Made by a program: the position numbers and the translations under genes. Shown here piece by piece: positions 41,670 to 53,059 of a stretch of 64,000 nucleotides of DNA (positions are counted from its first letter, which is position 1; each line of letters opens with the position of its first letter). The notes under the pieces are model-generated. The model was not told the DNA's origin and did not search any database. It worked only from the letters and a program-made list of their open reading frames with translations. This DNA comes from Phytopythium helicoides (lineage: Eukaryota > Oomycota > Peronosporomycetes > Pythiales > Pythiaceae), in NCBI GenBank assembly GCA_024867545.1, contig JANFNE010000074.1, positions 124,001 to 188,000 of the forward strand. Direction: 5' to 3'.

Positions 41670-41722
41670 CCAAGGTCCGTGAAAAGCCCAACCTCCCTCC
41701 AAGTCTCCCCAGTCAGACCAAG

Positions 41723-42712
41723 ATGCTCAACCTGTACCCGCCCTCCACGCACAACGCCTGGACGTCCGGTGCCAAGCCGTCGTACCCTCCGGGCACAGAC
41801 GTGGCCGTGAACGAGATCTACGAGGCCACCAAGGGCGCTGGCACCAACGAGGAGGCTCTCAACAAGGCTCTGGGCACCAAGACGGCTCAGCAGCGCGCCT
41901 TCATCGCGCAGCGCTACCTGGAGGTGCACAACCAGTCGCTCAAGTCGCTCGTGTCCAGCGAGACCTCGGGCCACTACGGCTACCTGCTCAAGCTCATCTC
42001 GACGCCGCTGCCCGAGGCCGAGGCCGAGATCCTGCACCACGCGACCAAAGGCCTCGGCACTAGGAAGACGCTCATCTACCCGGTCGTCGTCGGCCGCACC
42101 AACACCGAGATCAATATCCTCAAGAAGACCTACTACGACCTGTACCACGAGGACCTCACGGCCACGCTCGACAGCGAGCTCAGCGGCGACTTCAAGAAGG
42201 TCGTGCTCGCGTCGCTCCAGGCCTCGGCTGTCGAGTACAACCAGGCTGTGCACAATGACGCCAAGGCCGAGGCTGACGCCGAGGAGCTGTACAAGGCCGG
42301 AGAGGGCAAGTTCGGCACGGACGAGGATAGCTTCATTGGGCTGCTTGTCCAGGCTCCGCCGCAACACCTTCGCGCCATCAACACCGCCTACGAGAAGAAG
42401 CACGGCAAGTCGCTCGCCGAGGCCGCCAAGAAGGAGTTCAGCGGCGCCGCCGAGGATGCGCTCGTTTTCCTCATCCGTATGTCGGTCGAGCCGCTCGAAA
42501 TGCTCTCAGAGCTATTCGAGAAGGCTATGAAGGGCTTTGGCACGGATGAGGACTCACTCAGCTCTGCCGTCGTGCGCTACCACATTGTGCTGCGCGACAT
42601 CAAGCCAGTTTACAAGAAGAAGTACGACGAGGAGCTGCGCGAACGTATCAAGGGCGAGGTCAGCGGCGATTACGGCGAGCTGCTGCTGCAGGTGTTCGAC
42701 GCTCACGACTAA
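41723..42712 (+). CDS. Annexin 1
   Basis: Calcium-dependent phospholipid-binding protein of 329 residues with four annexin repeats at about 25-93, 97-165, 183-252 and 258-327. Type-2 calcium loops are recognisable as KGAGTNEEAL, KGLGTRKTL, GKFGTDEDS and KGFGTDEDS; the second is the least canonical. No signal peptide, as usual for annexins. Upstream the frame runs only to a TTG codon, so the ATG at 41723 (MLNLYPP) is the start, the same as in the paralogue at 54402. Intronless. Oomycete annexins are linked to membranes and the cell wall; the exact role here is unknown. It sits beside EEP-jacalin genes, as does the second annexin next to a jacalin fragment. Confidence 0.94.
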   Translation: MLNLYPPSTHNAWTSGAKPSYPPGTDVAVNEIYEATKGAGTNEEALNKALGTKTAQQRAFIAQRYLEVHNQSLKSLVSSETSGHYGYLLKLISTPLPEAEAEILHHATKGLGTRKTLIYPVVVGRTNTEINILKKTYYDLYHEDLTATLDSELSGDFKKVVLASLQASAVEYNQAVHNDAKAEADAEELYKAGEGKFGTDEDSFIGLLVQAPPQHLRAINTAYEKKHGKSLAEAAKKEFSGAAEDALVFLIRMSVEPLEMLSELFEKAMKGFGTDEDSLSSAVVRYHIVLRDIKPVYKKKYDEELRERIKGEVSGDYGELLLQVFDAHD

Positions 42713-43708
42713 ATCAGCCATTTCCACTCGCGATTGATGGCACACGAGAGTAGAAAAGTTAGAGCCGACGGTACGCCACCCCGTTGATGTTGGCGAAGTA
42801 GTGGTCGACCCTGGAACTGTAATACAACGCACACATCAAAAACAAACTTCAACGAAGTGCGAAAGTGTCTAATGAATGAGTTGGCGCCCCGTGGCATCGG
42901 AGGCGAGACTCTGTTGAGCGATTGATTCCACCTTAAGACCAACGAAAGTGTCAAAAGGCATCAAATATGGTAGGCTCTCGATAGCGACGAGGACTTTCTG
43001 TCCGTCTTCCTTCTCGGGTGGCCCCTCATTTTCCTGCGGCGTCATACTCGTTACGTCATTGCTGCAATCATCCATAGATACTCGGCCCAAGTGCTTGGAC
43101 CCGCACCACTCACAACAGAAAGTCTGCAACTATCGGATATTCCATCTCTGTGAGCAACTCCAGCAATGTAACGACCAACGCTGACTCTATCATTGTGACG
43201 CTCTCGATGGATAGTTGTGAAGGTTGGAGGCGCACTTGCGAGTGGTTTGTGTAAGTTCGCATCAACCACGACTTGGGTGAGTCTGAGTGCTCCGACGAAA
43301 GAAAGTATGGGCTCGGACTGTCTTCAGAATGCTTGATCTGGAGAGGGGAGCTCGGTTTTCGCTTCTTTCGTGAGCTGGTTTGCCAAGTGCCCCACCGACA
43401 TTACCGCTATGGCGGTCAGTTAGGCTGCTCATGCGGTAGCACGGCAACAAACGAAAGATAACATCCTGATGTGAGTTGCCGCTTAACTACCGCACTGCTA
43501 CGAACAATTACAGTGCTTAGCAAGTAGCTATGGGTAATGAAGTAGACCTCCATGCGGTCCTTGCAGCGTAGATATTCTGACGGTGGGCCTTTATGAACGT
43601 AGCGTTGCAAGCTATCATTGATTGCCGGCTTGTACGTATTACTGATGCAACTCGATATCCATGCAGAGCCCAACATGAGTGTTTATACAGACAACATACT
43701 ACGCTCCC
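42713..43708. other. Spacer between annexin 1 and EEP-jacalin B
   Basis: No gene supported. An 86-codon minus-strand frame (42869-43129) contains a CCEWCG motif but has no recognised family or neighbour. Bases 43631-43674 match the 3' flank of EEP-jacalin A. Confidence 0.4.
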
Positions 43709-44980
43709 TTACTTGGTGATGCGCGTGAAAATGGCACCGATATTGTCGATCTCGTCGCCCGAGCGGCCGTGGAAGCCACTGATCTGATAACCCGAAGGCG
43801 CGTACACGGTCGTGCTCTCGCTCGTGGTGGTACCACCGGCGAGCGTGCGGCCCTTGCTCGTCGTGAACTTGATGTAGAAGATGCGTGTGCTGCCATTGTA
43901 CTTGCCCCAGTGCACCTGCATCGACGTGATGTACTCGCCCGAAGCCAGTGTCAGCGAGGACGCCGTGCCTCCAGTGCCGCCATGGGAAAATGTACGCGCT
44001 GTGGGAGCCGAGATGGTCAGACTGACACCATCAACTCGCTTGGCAGCGCGAATGGTGATGGTGCTGACAGTCTGACCGGTAGCGGCAGACGCCACGTCCG
44101 TGAAGTAGTCACCGTGGGGACCGCCGTACGAGTTACTGAGCTTGAGACCATCCTTCAGCGTGTACGAGAAGGTCGATCCAATAGGTACATGATCAGACAA
44201 CATTTTCCCGTTCGCGTCGAGGAATTTGGAGTTTTGGTTGGCGTAGTTCTCGAGTTTGAGCGTGATGTAGTTGTTGCTGCGGAAGAAGATCTTGTCGACA
44301 ACCTCGCACGTGTCGGTCATTGCGCCTTCACTGCACACAAGGGCATCCGAACCGTACGCCGGTGGTACGCCCCCGCGAACGTAGGAGACCCAAGCGTCCG
44401 TCACGCCGATGGAAGACACAAACTCGGCAACAGGGTCGCGCGTGTAGCGCGTGTTGGTGTCACCCATGATGATCACAGCCTGATCTTTCGAGTTAGTATT
44501 CACATAAGCTGCCAACTGGTTGAGGTTGGCCGCACGAGCCGCGAGATCAGCCGTCGTTGTACCAGCATCCGCGTGCAAGTTGTATAAGTCCACAGTGACG
44601 CCATCGGCGATCTGGAGCTTGAGGAAGGTGAATCCCTTGGGGGTGAGGCAGTCGGCACCATCAAACGTGCTGCACGACGTCCACTTGACACGGTCCAGGT
44701 CCGTCACATTGCTGAATGCGAAGCTGGACAGCGAGTTCATCCCACTGCCGATGCCAGCGCCACCGCTCGTGGGAGTGCGGTACAGATGTGTGTCGTACTG
44801 GTACAGCGTGGCATGGTAGTTGAAGTCTTCCTGGACGTTGACGACGTTGTAGTTGCTGATGCGGCGGCCGAGCTCAGGCGTGTTGGTGGCCGGGTCTCCG
44901 CTCGACAGCAGCTCGGGGAGTCCCGCGACGTTGCATGTGAGAATCGTGAAGCTTGCTTCGGCGAGCTTGCGCAACAGCAT
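43709..44980 (-). CDS. EEP phosphodiesterase with jacalin-like lectin domain, copy B
   Basis: 423 residues, same architecture as copy A: EEP domain with CNVAGLPE, VQEDF, HAD, GDTN and SDH motifs intact, then the jacalin-like domain ending GAIFTRITK. It differs from copy A at scattered positions (e.g. GKYNGSTRIFYI in place of AQYNSHTRIFYI) but is almost identical to copy C; the one protein difference I find is GDYF here against GNYF there. Its 3' flank resembles that of copy A, while its 5' flank beyond about 45140 is unlike either. The start is the ATG at 44980; upstream frames are interrupted. Confidence 0.85.
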   Translation of the reverse strand: MLLRKLAEASFTILTCNVAGLPELLSSGDPATNTPELGRRISNYNVVNVQEDFNYHATLYQYDTHLYRTPTSGGAGIGSGMNSLSSFAFSNVTDLDRVKWTSCSTFDGADCLTPKGFTFLKLQIADGVTVDLYNLHADAGTTTADLAARAANLNQLAAYVNTNSKDQAVIIMGDTNTRYTRDPVAEFVSSIGVTDAWVSYVRGGVPPAYGSDALVCSEGAMTDTCEVVDKIFFRSNNYITLKLENYANQNSKFLDANGKMLSDHVPIGSTFSYTLKDGLKLSNSYGGPHGDYFTDVASAATGQTVSTITIRAAKRVDGVSLTISAPTARTFSHGGTGGTASSLTLASGEYITSMQVHWGKYNGSTRIFYIKFTTSKGRTLAGGTTTSESTTVYAPSGYQISGFHGRSGDEIDNIGAIFTRITK

Positions 44981-46549
44981 CTCGGTGGTCTTTTTTGGTC
45001 TTGAGCGGGGGCTTGTGCTTGAGGTCGAGAGTTGGGAAGTGCGCGATTCACCCAGCTGGGCGATCGGTGGTCACATGTCTCGTTGAATCTGTGCGTCGTG
45101 ACGGTGTCCTTGGCACTCGTGCAGTCGCGTGGGCAGAACCGGGGGCTTGGGGCGTGACTAACTTGATTGAGACGTTAATTTGCCCTAATATCATGGGATC
45201 GGCTTGTGAGAATAGTTGCGGGAAAAACATGCGTGTCTCCCACTTCCAACGACAGTTTCTCGTTGAACTGCTTGACACTCTCATCACCCAACCAACTGAT
45301 CGCGACAACGTGGTTTCATGAGTGCGCTAATGTAGTGTAACGCTAGAGAGCATCGCCAGAGTTACATCCAAAGGATAGGTCTGGAGTGGCTCTTCTCGAA
45401 CAAGTTGCATCGACGGGAGCACAATACACGCATCGACTGACCGCAGTTTCTGGAGATGCATGAGCATTTGACTCTTGATACATTCAGGCTATAGTCGGTG
45501 TCTTGAGGAAGCAAAGCACCTCCGTTGCGTACCTGGTTGAGGAATCTGCTCGGGAAACGCGAAGGGCACTTAGAGCTCCTTTGATAAGCGCGTTGGCGTC
45601 TCCGACGAGAGTGGTCAACTTCACCATCATGTTGAGCTTTCCTTGTTGGTGAATGTACTGTGCAGACTTCCCACTTCAACCGCATCGTTCGCTACAGTAG
45701 CATGTTGTCCCCTATCACGCTCGATGTTTGGTGTTTGACTATGCAGTCGCGTTGCAAGCTGGACTCGCTCATGGCGAAGACTTAATTTGCAGAAGTAGTG
45801 TAGCCTGCCGCTCAGCGGTGGCATTTGTTGGTTTTGACGAGCACTTGTACTTGACAATCGTGTAGTCGTCAACTTTGATCGATCACCAGAAGTTGCTGCT
45901 CTCTGCATTGCCGGAACAGTTCAAGACTCGAGTTGCCCAGATGGGTCGTATTACCTTCTAAAACTAATTTTTCAATCATAAAGTCAATATTGTAATTACG
46001 AATATATTTATAACTCGGATATGTATGGTTACTAGATGTAATATAAGATAACCTTGGGCCTTAGATATGCTGCTGAACCCTTTCAGTGCAGAATGGTGCT
46101 CGCGTAACCTTCAGGAGACATTTCAAAGTTGCACTTCATGTTGAAGCGTGCCAATGCGGCTCGTTGTTGGCCGCAGGAGTAGCAATGGTTCGCTGTGTGC
46201 AACAAATGCACTCATTACCGTCGTTTAGAACAACACGTATTCGATGTGAAACAGTCCCTGTCGATGAAGTTGTTTCGGTGAGCGGATGTTGAAATAGCCG
46301 TAGTGTGCTTGACGATTCTTTTCTTGGTGGTGGCATCTTGAAACCCCAAGCACTTAGCAAAGAACAGCTTGGTTCAAAGCGGCGGTATCTGCATCATCTG
46401 GGTAACGAGAGAAGATGTGCAAGGCGGATCAGTGTACAGCGCGAATGTGGAGTAAGGTCCGTGAAGATCCTTATAGCCAGATTTTGATATCGGCATGGCG
46501 GTGAATCCCAGATCGTCGGCCAGTTCGGTCGTGATTTCATCGGACAACG
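44981..46549. other. Spacer 5' of EEP-jacalin B
   Basis: The first ~160 bases are shared with copies A and C (promoter-proximal). Beyond that I see no gene. A strongly AT-rich stretch occurs at about 45955-46060. Nothing else stands out. Confidence 0.4.
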
Positions 46550-47026
46550 CTGTTAGCATAGCAGTAGCAGCAGCGGCATTGTGACTGTGACGAGTGGTGG
46601 CTCTAGCGCCAGAGTGTTTCGGAAGCGGGTCGTCAACGTCGTCTGAGGTTAGCAACATTGAGGTAACGGGCTCTTACGTGAGCGGTAGTGGTGCGTACAT
46701 CTCAATAACGACTAGTGAGTCGTCGAGTGGTGCGGGTGGCAGCGAGAGCATCCTGAGCGTGTGAGCGAGGCAACGACAAGCGGCGCGGCGAGCATGTGTT
46801 CAAGTACTGTGTCGGGCGAGGCGAAGTGCCAAGTCGTGGGTCTTTCAAGCAGCTCTGCGTCTGACAGTGTCTGTCAAGTAGGTGGGTTGTTCAGAGGGAA
46901 AGTGATGTTATCAGGCGCTCAAGCTCGGCGACCGTCAGAGTTGGCGGGTCTTCCAGTGTCTGGAGTGGATGGAGCAATCGGCGGCGACGTGAGTGTGTCG
47001 GGAGTCTGCGAGGCTCCGATTTCTTG
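46550..47026 (+). pseudogene. Decayed Ser/Gly-rich repeat gene fragment
   Basis: Translation alternates between two plus-strand frames but keeps one texture: short Ser/Gly/Thr motifs with alternating hydrophobics, e.g. GSGSSTSSEVSNIEVTGSY, SGSGAYISITTSESSSGAG, then after a stop TTSGAASMCSSTVSGEA and GGDVSVSGV. Large oomycete proteins contain such S/G beta-type repeats. Here they are broken by stops and frameshifts, so this is a relic. A similar relic lies at 53060-53820. No parent gene is in the window. Confidence 0.45.
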
Positions 47027-47347
47027 AGGTTTGATATCATCTTATGCTTGAAGCGTCAACTCCCTGTCAACCAAAGGCGTGTTCGGCATATAGTACATCG
47101 CGTTGCCGGTTTCTATCACGAACTCTTTGCGGTGCCAAGAGTCTTGACTCTACTGCACCTATGTGTCGTGCTGTGCACTCAGTGCGAGATCTTTTGCTGT
47201 TCCCAGCGCACTGTAGACTGGCGTATCGTTCTCGTCTCTCATGTGTGCCTTCAGTGAGCTCTGCACAATTTAGATAGTCAGCAAGCCTTCGGTTGTTATT
47301 ACGAATATTACTCAGTAAGGATGTGTGAGATGCCGAGCTACGCCCTC
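47027..47347. other. Spacer 3' of EEP-jacalin C
   Basis: No gene or repeat recognised. Only the last ~15 bases before the stop codon of copy C are shared with copies A and B. Confidence 0.35.
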
Positions 47348-48619
47348 TTACTTGGTGATGCGCGTGAAAATGGCACCGATATTGTCGATCTCGTCGCCCG
47401 AGCGGCCGTGGAAGCCACTGATCTGGTAGCCCGAAGGCGCGTACACGGTCGTGCTCTCGCTCGTGGTGGTACCACCGGCGAGCGTGCGGCCCTTGCTCGT
47501 CGTGAACTTGATGTAGAAGATGCGTGTGCTGCCATTGTACTTGCCCCAGTGCACCTGCATCGACGTGATGTACTCGCCCGAAGCCAGTGTCAGCGAGGAC
47601 GCCGTGCCTCCAGTGCCGCCATGGGAAAATGTACGCGCTGTGGGAGCCGAGATGGTCAGACTGACACCATCAACTCGCTTGGCAGCGCGAATGGTGATGG
47701 TGCTGACGGTCTGACCAGTAGCGGCAGATGCCACATCCGTGAAGTAATTGCCATGGGGACCGCCGTACGAGTTACTGAGCTTGAGACCATCCTTCAGCGT
47801 GTACGAGAAGGTCGATCCAATAGGTACATGATCAGACAACATTTTCCCGTTCGCGTCGAGGAATTTGGAGTTTTGGTTGGCGTAGTTCTCGAGTTTGAGC
47901 GTGATGTAGTTGTTGCTGCGGAAGAAGATCTTGTCGACAACCTCGCACGTGTCGGTCATTGCGCCTTCACTGCACACAAGGGCATCCGAACCGTACGCCG
48001 GTGGTACGCCCCCGCGAACGTAGGAGACCCAAGCGTCCGTCACGCCGATGGAAGACACAAACTCGGCAACAGGGTCGCGCGTGTAGCGCGTGTTGGTGTC
48101 ACCCATGATGATCACAGCCTGATCTTTCGAGTTAGTATTCACATAAGCTGCCAACTGGTTGAGGTTGGCCGCACGAGCCGCGAGATCAGCCGTCGTTGTA
48201 CCAGCATCCGCGTGCAAGTTGTATAAGTCCACAGTGACGCCATCGGCGATCTGGAGCTTGAGGAAGGTGAATCCCTTGGGGGTGAGGCAGTCGGCACCAT
48301 CAAACGTGCTGCACGACGTCCACTTGACACGGTCCAGGTCCGTCACATTGCTGAATGCGAAGCTGGACAGCGAGTTCATCCCACTGCCGATGCCAGCGCC
48401 ACCGCTCGTGGGAGTGCGGTACAGATGTGTGTCGTACTGGTACAGCGTGGCATGGTAGTTGAAGTCTTCCTGGACGTTGACGACGTTGTAGTTGCTGATG
48501 CGGCGGCCGAGCTCAGGCGTGTTGGTGGCCGGGTCTCCGCTCGACAGCAGCTCGGGGAGTCCCGCGACGTTGCATGTGAGAATCGTGAAGCTTGCTTCGG
48601 CGAGCTTGCGCAACAGCAT
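47348..48619 (-). CDS. EEP phosphodiesterase with jacalin-like lectin domain, copy C
   Basis: 423 residues, near-identical to copy B, with all EEP catalytic motifs and the complete jacalin-like domain. Nucleotide differences from copy B are few and cluster near 47705-47760 (tgacggtctgaccag, gaagtaattgccatgg), where several are shared with copy A or unique. In contrast, the upstream 300 bases resemble copy A, not copy B. This mosaic implies exchange between the three genes. Start at ATG 48619. Confidence 0.85.
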   Translation of the reverse strand: MLLRKLAEASFTILTCNVAGLPELLSSGDPATNTPELGRRISNYNVVNVQEDFNYHATLYQYDTHLYRTPTSGGAGIGSGMNSLSSFAFSNVTDLDRVKWTSCSTFDGADCLTPKGFTFLKLQIADGVTVDLYNLHADAGTTTADLAARAANLNQLAAYVNTNSKDQAVIIMGDTNTRYTRDPVAEFVSSIGVTDAWVSYVRGGVPPAYGSDALVCSEGAMTDTCEVVDKIFFRSNNYITLKLENYANQNSKFLDANGKMLSDHVPIGSTFSYTLKDGLKLSNSYGGPHGNYFTDVASAATGQTVSTITIRAAKRVDGVSLTISAPTARTFSHGGTGGTASSLTLASGEYITSMQVHWGKYNGSTRIFYIKFTTSKGRTLAGGTTTSESTTVYAPSGYQISGFHGRSGDEIDNIGAIFTRITK

Positions 48620-49692
48620 CTCGGTGGTCTTTTTTGGTCTTGAGCGGGGGCTTGTGCTTGAGGTCGAGAGTTGGGAAGTGCGCGATTCACCCAGCTGGGC
48701 GATCGGTGGTCACATGTCTCGTTGAATCTCTGCGTCATGACGGCGTCCTTGGCGCTCGCGCAGTCGCGTGGGCAGAACCGGGAGTGTGGGAGCGTAACAA
48801 ACACACCAAGAGCTCATTAATCTGCCGTGATTAGGATAATTCGCGGGCACCTTGCGCTCGCCTCATGGTGAGCATCCTGGGATTGGCAAACGCCGCCATA
48901 CGTACAGCAAAAACAAAAGTTACACATCGTGGCACCGAGCGGGAATCCTTGAGCACGCATCGGTCTGGCTCGTTGAGCTGCATGGCGATCCCACCATCCA
49001 GCCAAGTCATCTCCACAAACGTGGAGCCACAAGGACGAGACCACGTAATGCTAGAGAGCGTCGCAGTAATGAGCACACAGTAGTATTGCAGCAGTAAAAG
49101 TATCCGGACCGGAGGTGCTTTCTCGAACACCAGCATCAACCACTACTGTACACAAACTCTGGTTGTATCACGTGTCGTGGTGCTCGTCCTCAAGCCCATT
49201 TCCGTTGTGCAACCATCTTCTCCAATCTGTGTGAGGAAAACGAAGGGGCACGTTTGGTGTCGCCCGTGCTGTGCAACGACTGCATGGTCGAGTCGACTGG
49301 CGGTGTTGACGAGCACCACAGCGATAGCGTCCAGAATCATGGCCCATCAAGCTCGTCCAGTAATCAGGTTGACGAGGAACGCTAGCCGCTATGTTCATTG
49401 ACCACGATTCAACTTGTGACCGTGCAACTGGGAAATAGTTCGGCAACTTGAGGGACCACTCAGCGTTCAACCCAAATGCCGACCCACTTGGCCGTCACTT
49501 TCGAGAGCGAGATACGAATGTTGGGCCACTTGGCAGTCGCTTTATGGCTCGAGGAGCCGAGAGAGTCATCGACTGACCTTCGGGATCTCCAGTCCTCCGC
49601 GCTTCAACTTGTTAACAAACTGCTAACGGTTCCTAACCGATAGAACCGGCTAGGCGGCAACTGAGCGCGCCGCCTGCGGCTCGGCTGGCGCG
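48620..49692. other. Divergent spacer between EEP-jacalin C and the TopBP1-like gene
   Basis: Bases 48620-48955 are homologous to 40087-40410 and serve as 5' flank of copy C. The remainder shows no coding potential that I can support. A short direct repeat of cacttggc(c/a)gtc(a/g)ctt motifs occurs around 49484-49543. Confidence 0.4.
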
Positions 49693-51921
49693 ATGGCGGA
49701 CGCGCTCTTCCGCGGGCTCGTGCTCTGCTGCTCGGGACTAACGCCGGACGTGCAGGTTCGCATCGCTCTCTGCGCTCTCCCAGCTCCATTTTGGTGCCTC
49801 TCCCGCCTCTGTAGCTGACCTGCGGCCCGAGAAATCGCTGAATTGGCAGGCGCAAGTGCGCAAGATCGTGCTGGCGGGCGGCGGCGCCTTCGAGCTCGAC
49901 CTCGACCTCGAGGCCACAACGCACCTGATCGCCGAGTCTGTAGGCTCCCAGAAGCACCGCGTGCGTGCTGCAGACCCCAGTGAATTCTCAAAGGCGACGC
50001 GATGCTCATGATGGACGCTGTGTGGCCAGGCTGCGGTGGACAGAGGAATCCCGGTGGCGTCTGCGCGCTGGGTGTTTGAGAGCCTCCGAGCCAAGCAGCT
50101 GCTGGACGTCACGCCCTTCCTCCTGCGCCCACTGGAAGGACTTGTGGTGTGCACGACGGGGCTCTCGGACGAGTCGCGCGAGCAGGTCGAGCAGCTCACG
50201 ACCAGTCTCGGCGGTGTCTACGATCCAGCACTTGAGATCGGCTACACGGGCGTGCTCATTGCACAGGTAAGCTGTACGTTATCTGTCTGCAGTGCTGTGA
50301 CGAGGAGATTGAAAATGAACTTGCTTGAATGAAGAGACCTGGTGGTGCCAAGTATGAGGCTGCGGCACAACATGGCGTGCCGGTCGTGCATATCTCGTGG
50401 ATGCTGGCGTGCGCTGAGCGCTCCATGTTGGCTCCCGAAGAAGAGTTCGCTCTTGAGAAAGTTCTGCAGCCTAGCAGGATATACCGCCAACTCGCAGACG
50501 ACGTCGACGACGCAGTGTTGGTGCTCCCAGCGCTTGTGCATGCGTGCAATCAGCAGAGCCGTATGGATAGCGAAGGAGACGGCGACACACAGAACGAACT
50601 TCCTGCGAGTTTATTTCAAGGAGAAAATGACGACGATGAGAACGAGTGGACCGACTTGTTTGAAAGCTGCGTTTTCCATCTGGTCGGCTTCCCGGCGCGA
50701 ATGCAGGCAGCGCTGCAGCGCATCATTCGACGGGGAATGGGGACGATCTACAATGAGCTGGTGCTTTTTCAAGTGACACATGTTTTAGTGAGTCCGTCGC
50801 TCTCGGATCTTTCCAAGCTACGTTCCATTGAGGACCGTGTCGCCGCTGCAAATGCTGACGGTAGTCTGTTCTTCGTATCGGCGAGGTGGCTTGTGGATTC
50901 ACTCAAGTGCAGTCGACTGGAACCGGAAGAGCTCTATCCAGTTGAGATTGATGACGAGCACTACCACCCCGACCTGATTCAGACATCCACCGCTGTGCGA
51001 GCCGAAATATCTCCGAGTAGCAAACTCATCTCAGCAGAGAACCCGTCATTTCCTCCAGCACACGACGAATCCGAAGCTATGGAGACTGCAGCTCTTGAAC
51101 CAGCCCCAGAAGAGCTGCCCAAACGAAAAACCAAGATGTTTCAGGACAAAGCCTTTCTGGTGGTCTGTGTCGATCCTAACGACACGCATCTCATCAAACC
51201 AATGGTCGAGCGCATCAAGGATAAGGGAGGTGCCGAGGCAATTCCTCTGGACTACCACGATTTTGGCATGGTGAGCCCCGAGCAATTTGGGTTTGTTACC
51301 CACGCTGTAATCTGCAATGGAGTCGCACTCGATGAAGCGGAAGTCGTCCAGGTGCAATCGAGATTCGAGCACTATCATCGCGAATTGGAGTCTGCTCAGC
51401 AAGATGCGAACGGTCAAGCTGACAACAATCACGACCGCCCGCGATCGAATCGAAAGAGGAGGCGAGGGACGTTGACACTCGTGTCGGATCTTTGGGTGAA
51501 TTGCTCGCTTGCCGTTGGCATGAAGCTCTCCTACCAGTCCCACGAATTGTTTTCGGCAACACTACACCAGCTGCGATCAATCTTCCCGGTGCGGCTTCCT
51601 CTCAAGTGCTTCCGACAAGTTCGTGCGACAGTGACAGTCTACATGGATGTGGATCGTGTTGTGATTGAAGAGCTGCTGCGCCTCGCTGGTGCTCGCGTGA
51701 CGGGTAAGCTCGACCGGAAAAACACGCATTTGATCTGTCAAAAACCTATCGGGCGGAAGTACGAGAAAGCGCTGGAGCTTGGGCTCACGATTGTCTCGGC
51801 GCGTTGGGTGGTTGAGAGCATCATCCAAGGCGAGTTGCTCGATGCTGGGCGAGAAGAGTACCAAGTTCAAGAGGAGCATGAAGTGATCGCAAGTCAGGAT
51901 TATGATGCAGGCACGCAGTAA
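49693..51921 (+). CDS. TopBP1/Dpb11-like protein with five BRCT domains, 4 exons
   Basis: Nuclear scaffold of DNA replication and damage signalling by family. Exons 49693-49755, 49850-49960, 50030-50266 and 50335-51921; introns of 94, 69 and 68 bp, all GT-AG and phase 0; 665 residues. BRCT domains at about 6-80 (LFRGLVLCCSG ... SARWVFESL), 90-170 (PLEGLVVCTTGL ... VPVVHISWML), 245-330 (FESCVFHLVGF ... SARWLVDSL), 405-535 (FQDKAFLVVCV ... SDLWVNCSL, with a long acidic/basic insert) and 565-645 (RATVTVYMDVD ... SARWVVESI). Without splicing, only exon 4 would be read, from an in-frame ATG at 50329, losing the first BRCT and splitting the second. Two truncated copies lie at 56.3-57.6 kb and from 62.6 kb. 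Convergent with the urocanase remnant. Confidence 0.82.
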
Positions 51922-51984
51922 ATAGAAAACAGTCTAATGGGGTGTGTGGATTCAACGAGTTACAACTATAGGGGGATGCGAAGC

Positions 51985-52987
51985 TCACGAGAGATACTTG
52001 CCGACGGCGCTGCGGATGGTAGCGTCGTCCGTGTCGTTGGGGAGCGTCACGCGCAGCTGAAGCAACAAGAAAGTTAGTGTTCACCATTGACTTCCAGAAA
52101 TCAAGATCAAGTGTACGCACCAGAGGCTCCTGCTCCATCTCGCGGCGAATGGCAATGTTGGCATTCTCGTTGCGGCTCCAAGCACGGCGAGCGACACCGT
52201 TGTTGACGTCCCACGCAAGCATGCTGGACGCTTTGCGACCAGCCTCCTCGGATCCGTCGAGCACCATGCCAAAGCCACCGTTCATGACCTCACCCCAGCC
52301 GACACCACCGCCGTTGTGGATCGCGACCCACGTGGCACCGCGAGCGGCATCGCCGATCACGTTCTGCACAGCCATGTCAGCCGTGAACATGGAGCCGTCC
52401 TGCACGTTGGACGTCTCGCGGAACGGACTGTCGGTACCGCTGACATCGTGGTGGTCGCGGCTGAGGACGACAGGAGCGGAGATCTCACCACGGCCGATAG
52501 CCTTGTTGAACTCCTGAGCAATGCGCTGACGGCCCATGCGGTCCGCGTACAGGATGCGAGCCTGCGAGCCAACCACAAGCTGGTTCTCCTCGGCCGACTC
52601 GATCCAGCGCAGGTTGTCGCGGAGCTGAGCAGCCACGCGCTCGGGCGGCGGGCTGGTGGCGTCCGCTTCAGCCGACACCTTGCCGTCCATGAGCTCACGC
52701 AGCACGCGAGCAGCGATCTCGTCCGTCTTGCGCAGGTCCTCGGGACTGCCAGACGAGCACACCCAGCGGAACGGGCCGAAGCCGAGCGAGAAGATGTCTC
52801 CCATGATGTCCTGCACGTATGACGGGTACTTGAACGCGAACGCACCCTCGCTCGTGTCATCGTCCGGGTTGGCAGCAGCAGCAGTAGCCGACGCCAGCAG
52901 CACATCTGCACCAGCACGCTTGGACTCGAGCAGGAACGAGTTGCCGTAGTCCCAGAAGCGCATGCCGCAAGCTGTGAGGCGGTTGAT
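51985..52987 (-). pseudogene. UROC1: Urocanate hydratase, 5'-truncated (C-terminal half)
   Basis: Urocanase of histidine degradation, represented here only by its C-terminal ~310 residues. Exons 52987-52121 and 52056-51985 joined over a 64-bp GT-AG intron (gag cct ctg | ctg cgc gtg), ending GKYLS. Family blocks: FWDYGNSFLLE, YPSYVQDIMGDIFS, GFGPFRWVCSSG, VVGSQARILYADR, SRDHHDVSGTDSPFRETSN, HNGGGVGWGEVMNGG. The N-terminal half of the enzyme is missing: upstream of 52987 the frame meets a stop at 52996-52994 and the next kilobase has no urocanase sequence on either strand. The retained part is undamaged, so the break is recent or an ATG at 52963 is still used. It could not make a complete enzyme. 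Confidence 0.83.
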
Positions 52988-53059
52988 GGGCCATCAGAGA
53001 CGCTGCTCGTGTCTGTTGGATCGTCCATTGTGGACGGTGGTAGCATGGCTGTCTGGTGA

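Larger units (their letters stand above)
40087..41722. other. 1.6-kb divergent spacer between EEP-jacalin A and annexin 1
   Basis: No gene recognised. The first 300 bases (to about 40400) are homologous to the upstream region of EEP-jacalin C (48620-48955) and hold that gene's promoter. At 41082-41121 two small perfect hairpins sit side by side. Between 41140 and 41240 the sequence repeats TTGGTGTG/ACGTACAT-like motifs. Confidence 0.5.

Noticed and set aside
42869..43129. 86-codon minus-strand frame with a CCEWCG motif
   Set aside because: A single possible Cys knuckle without a partner motif, no intron or homologous neighbour; not enough to call a gene.
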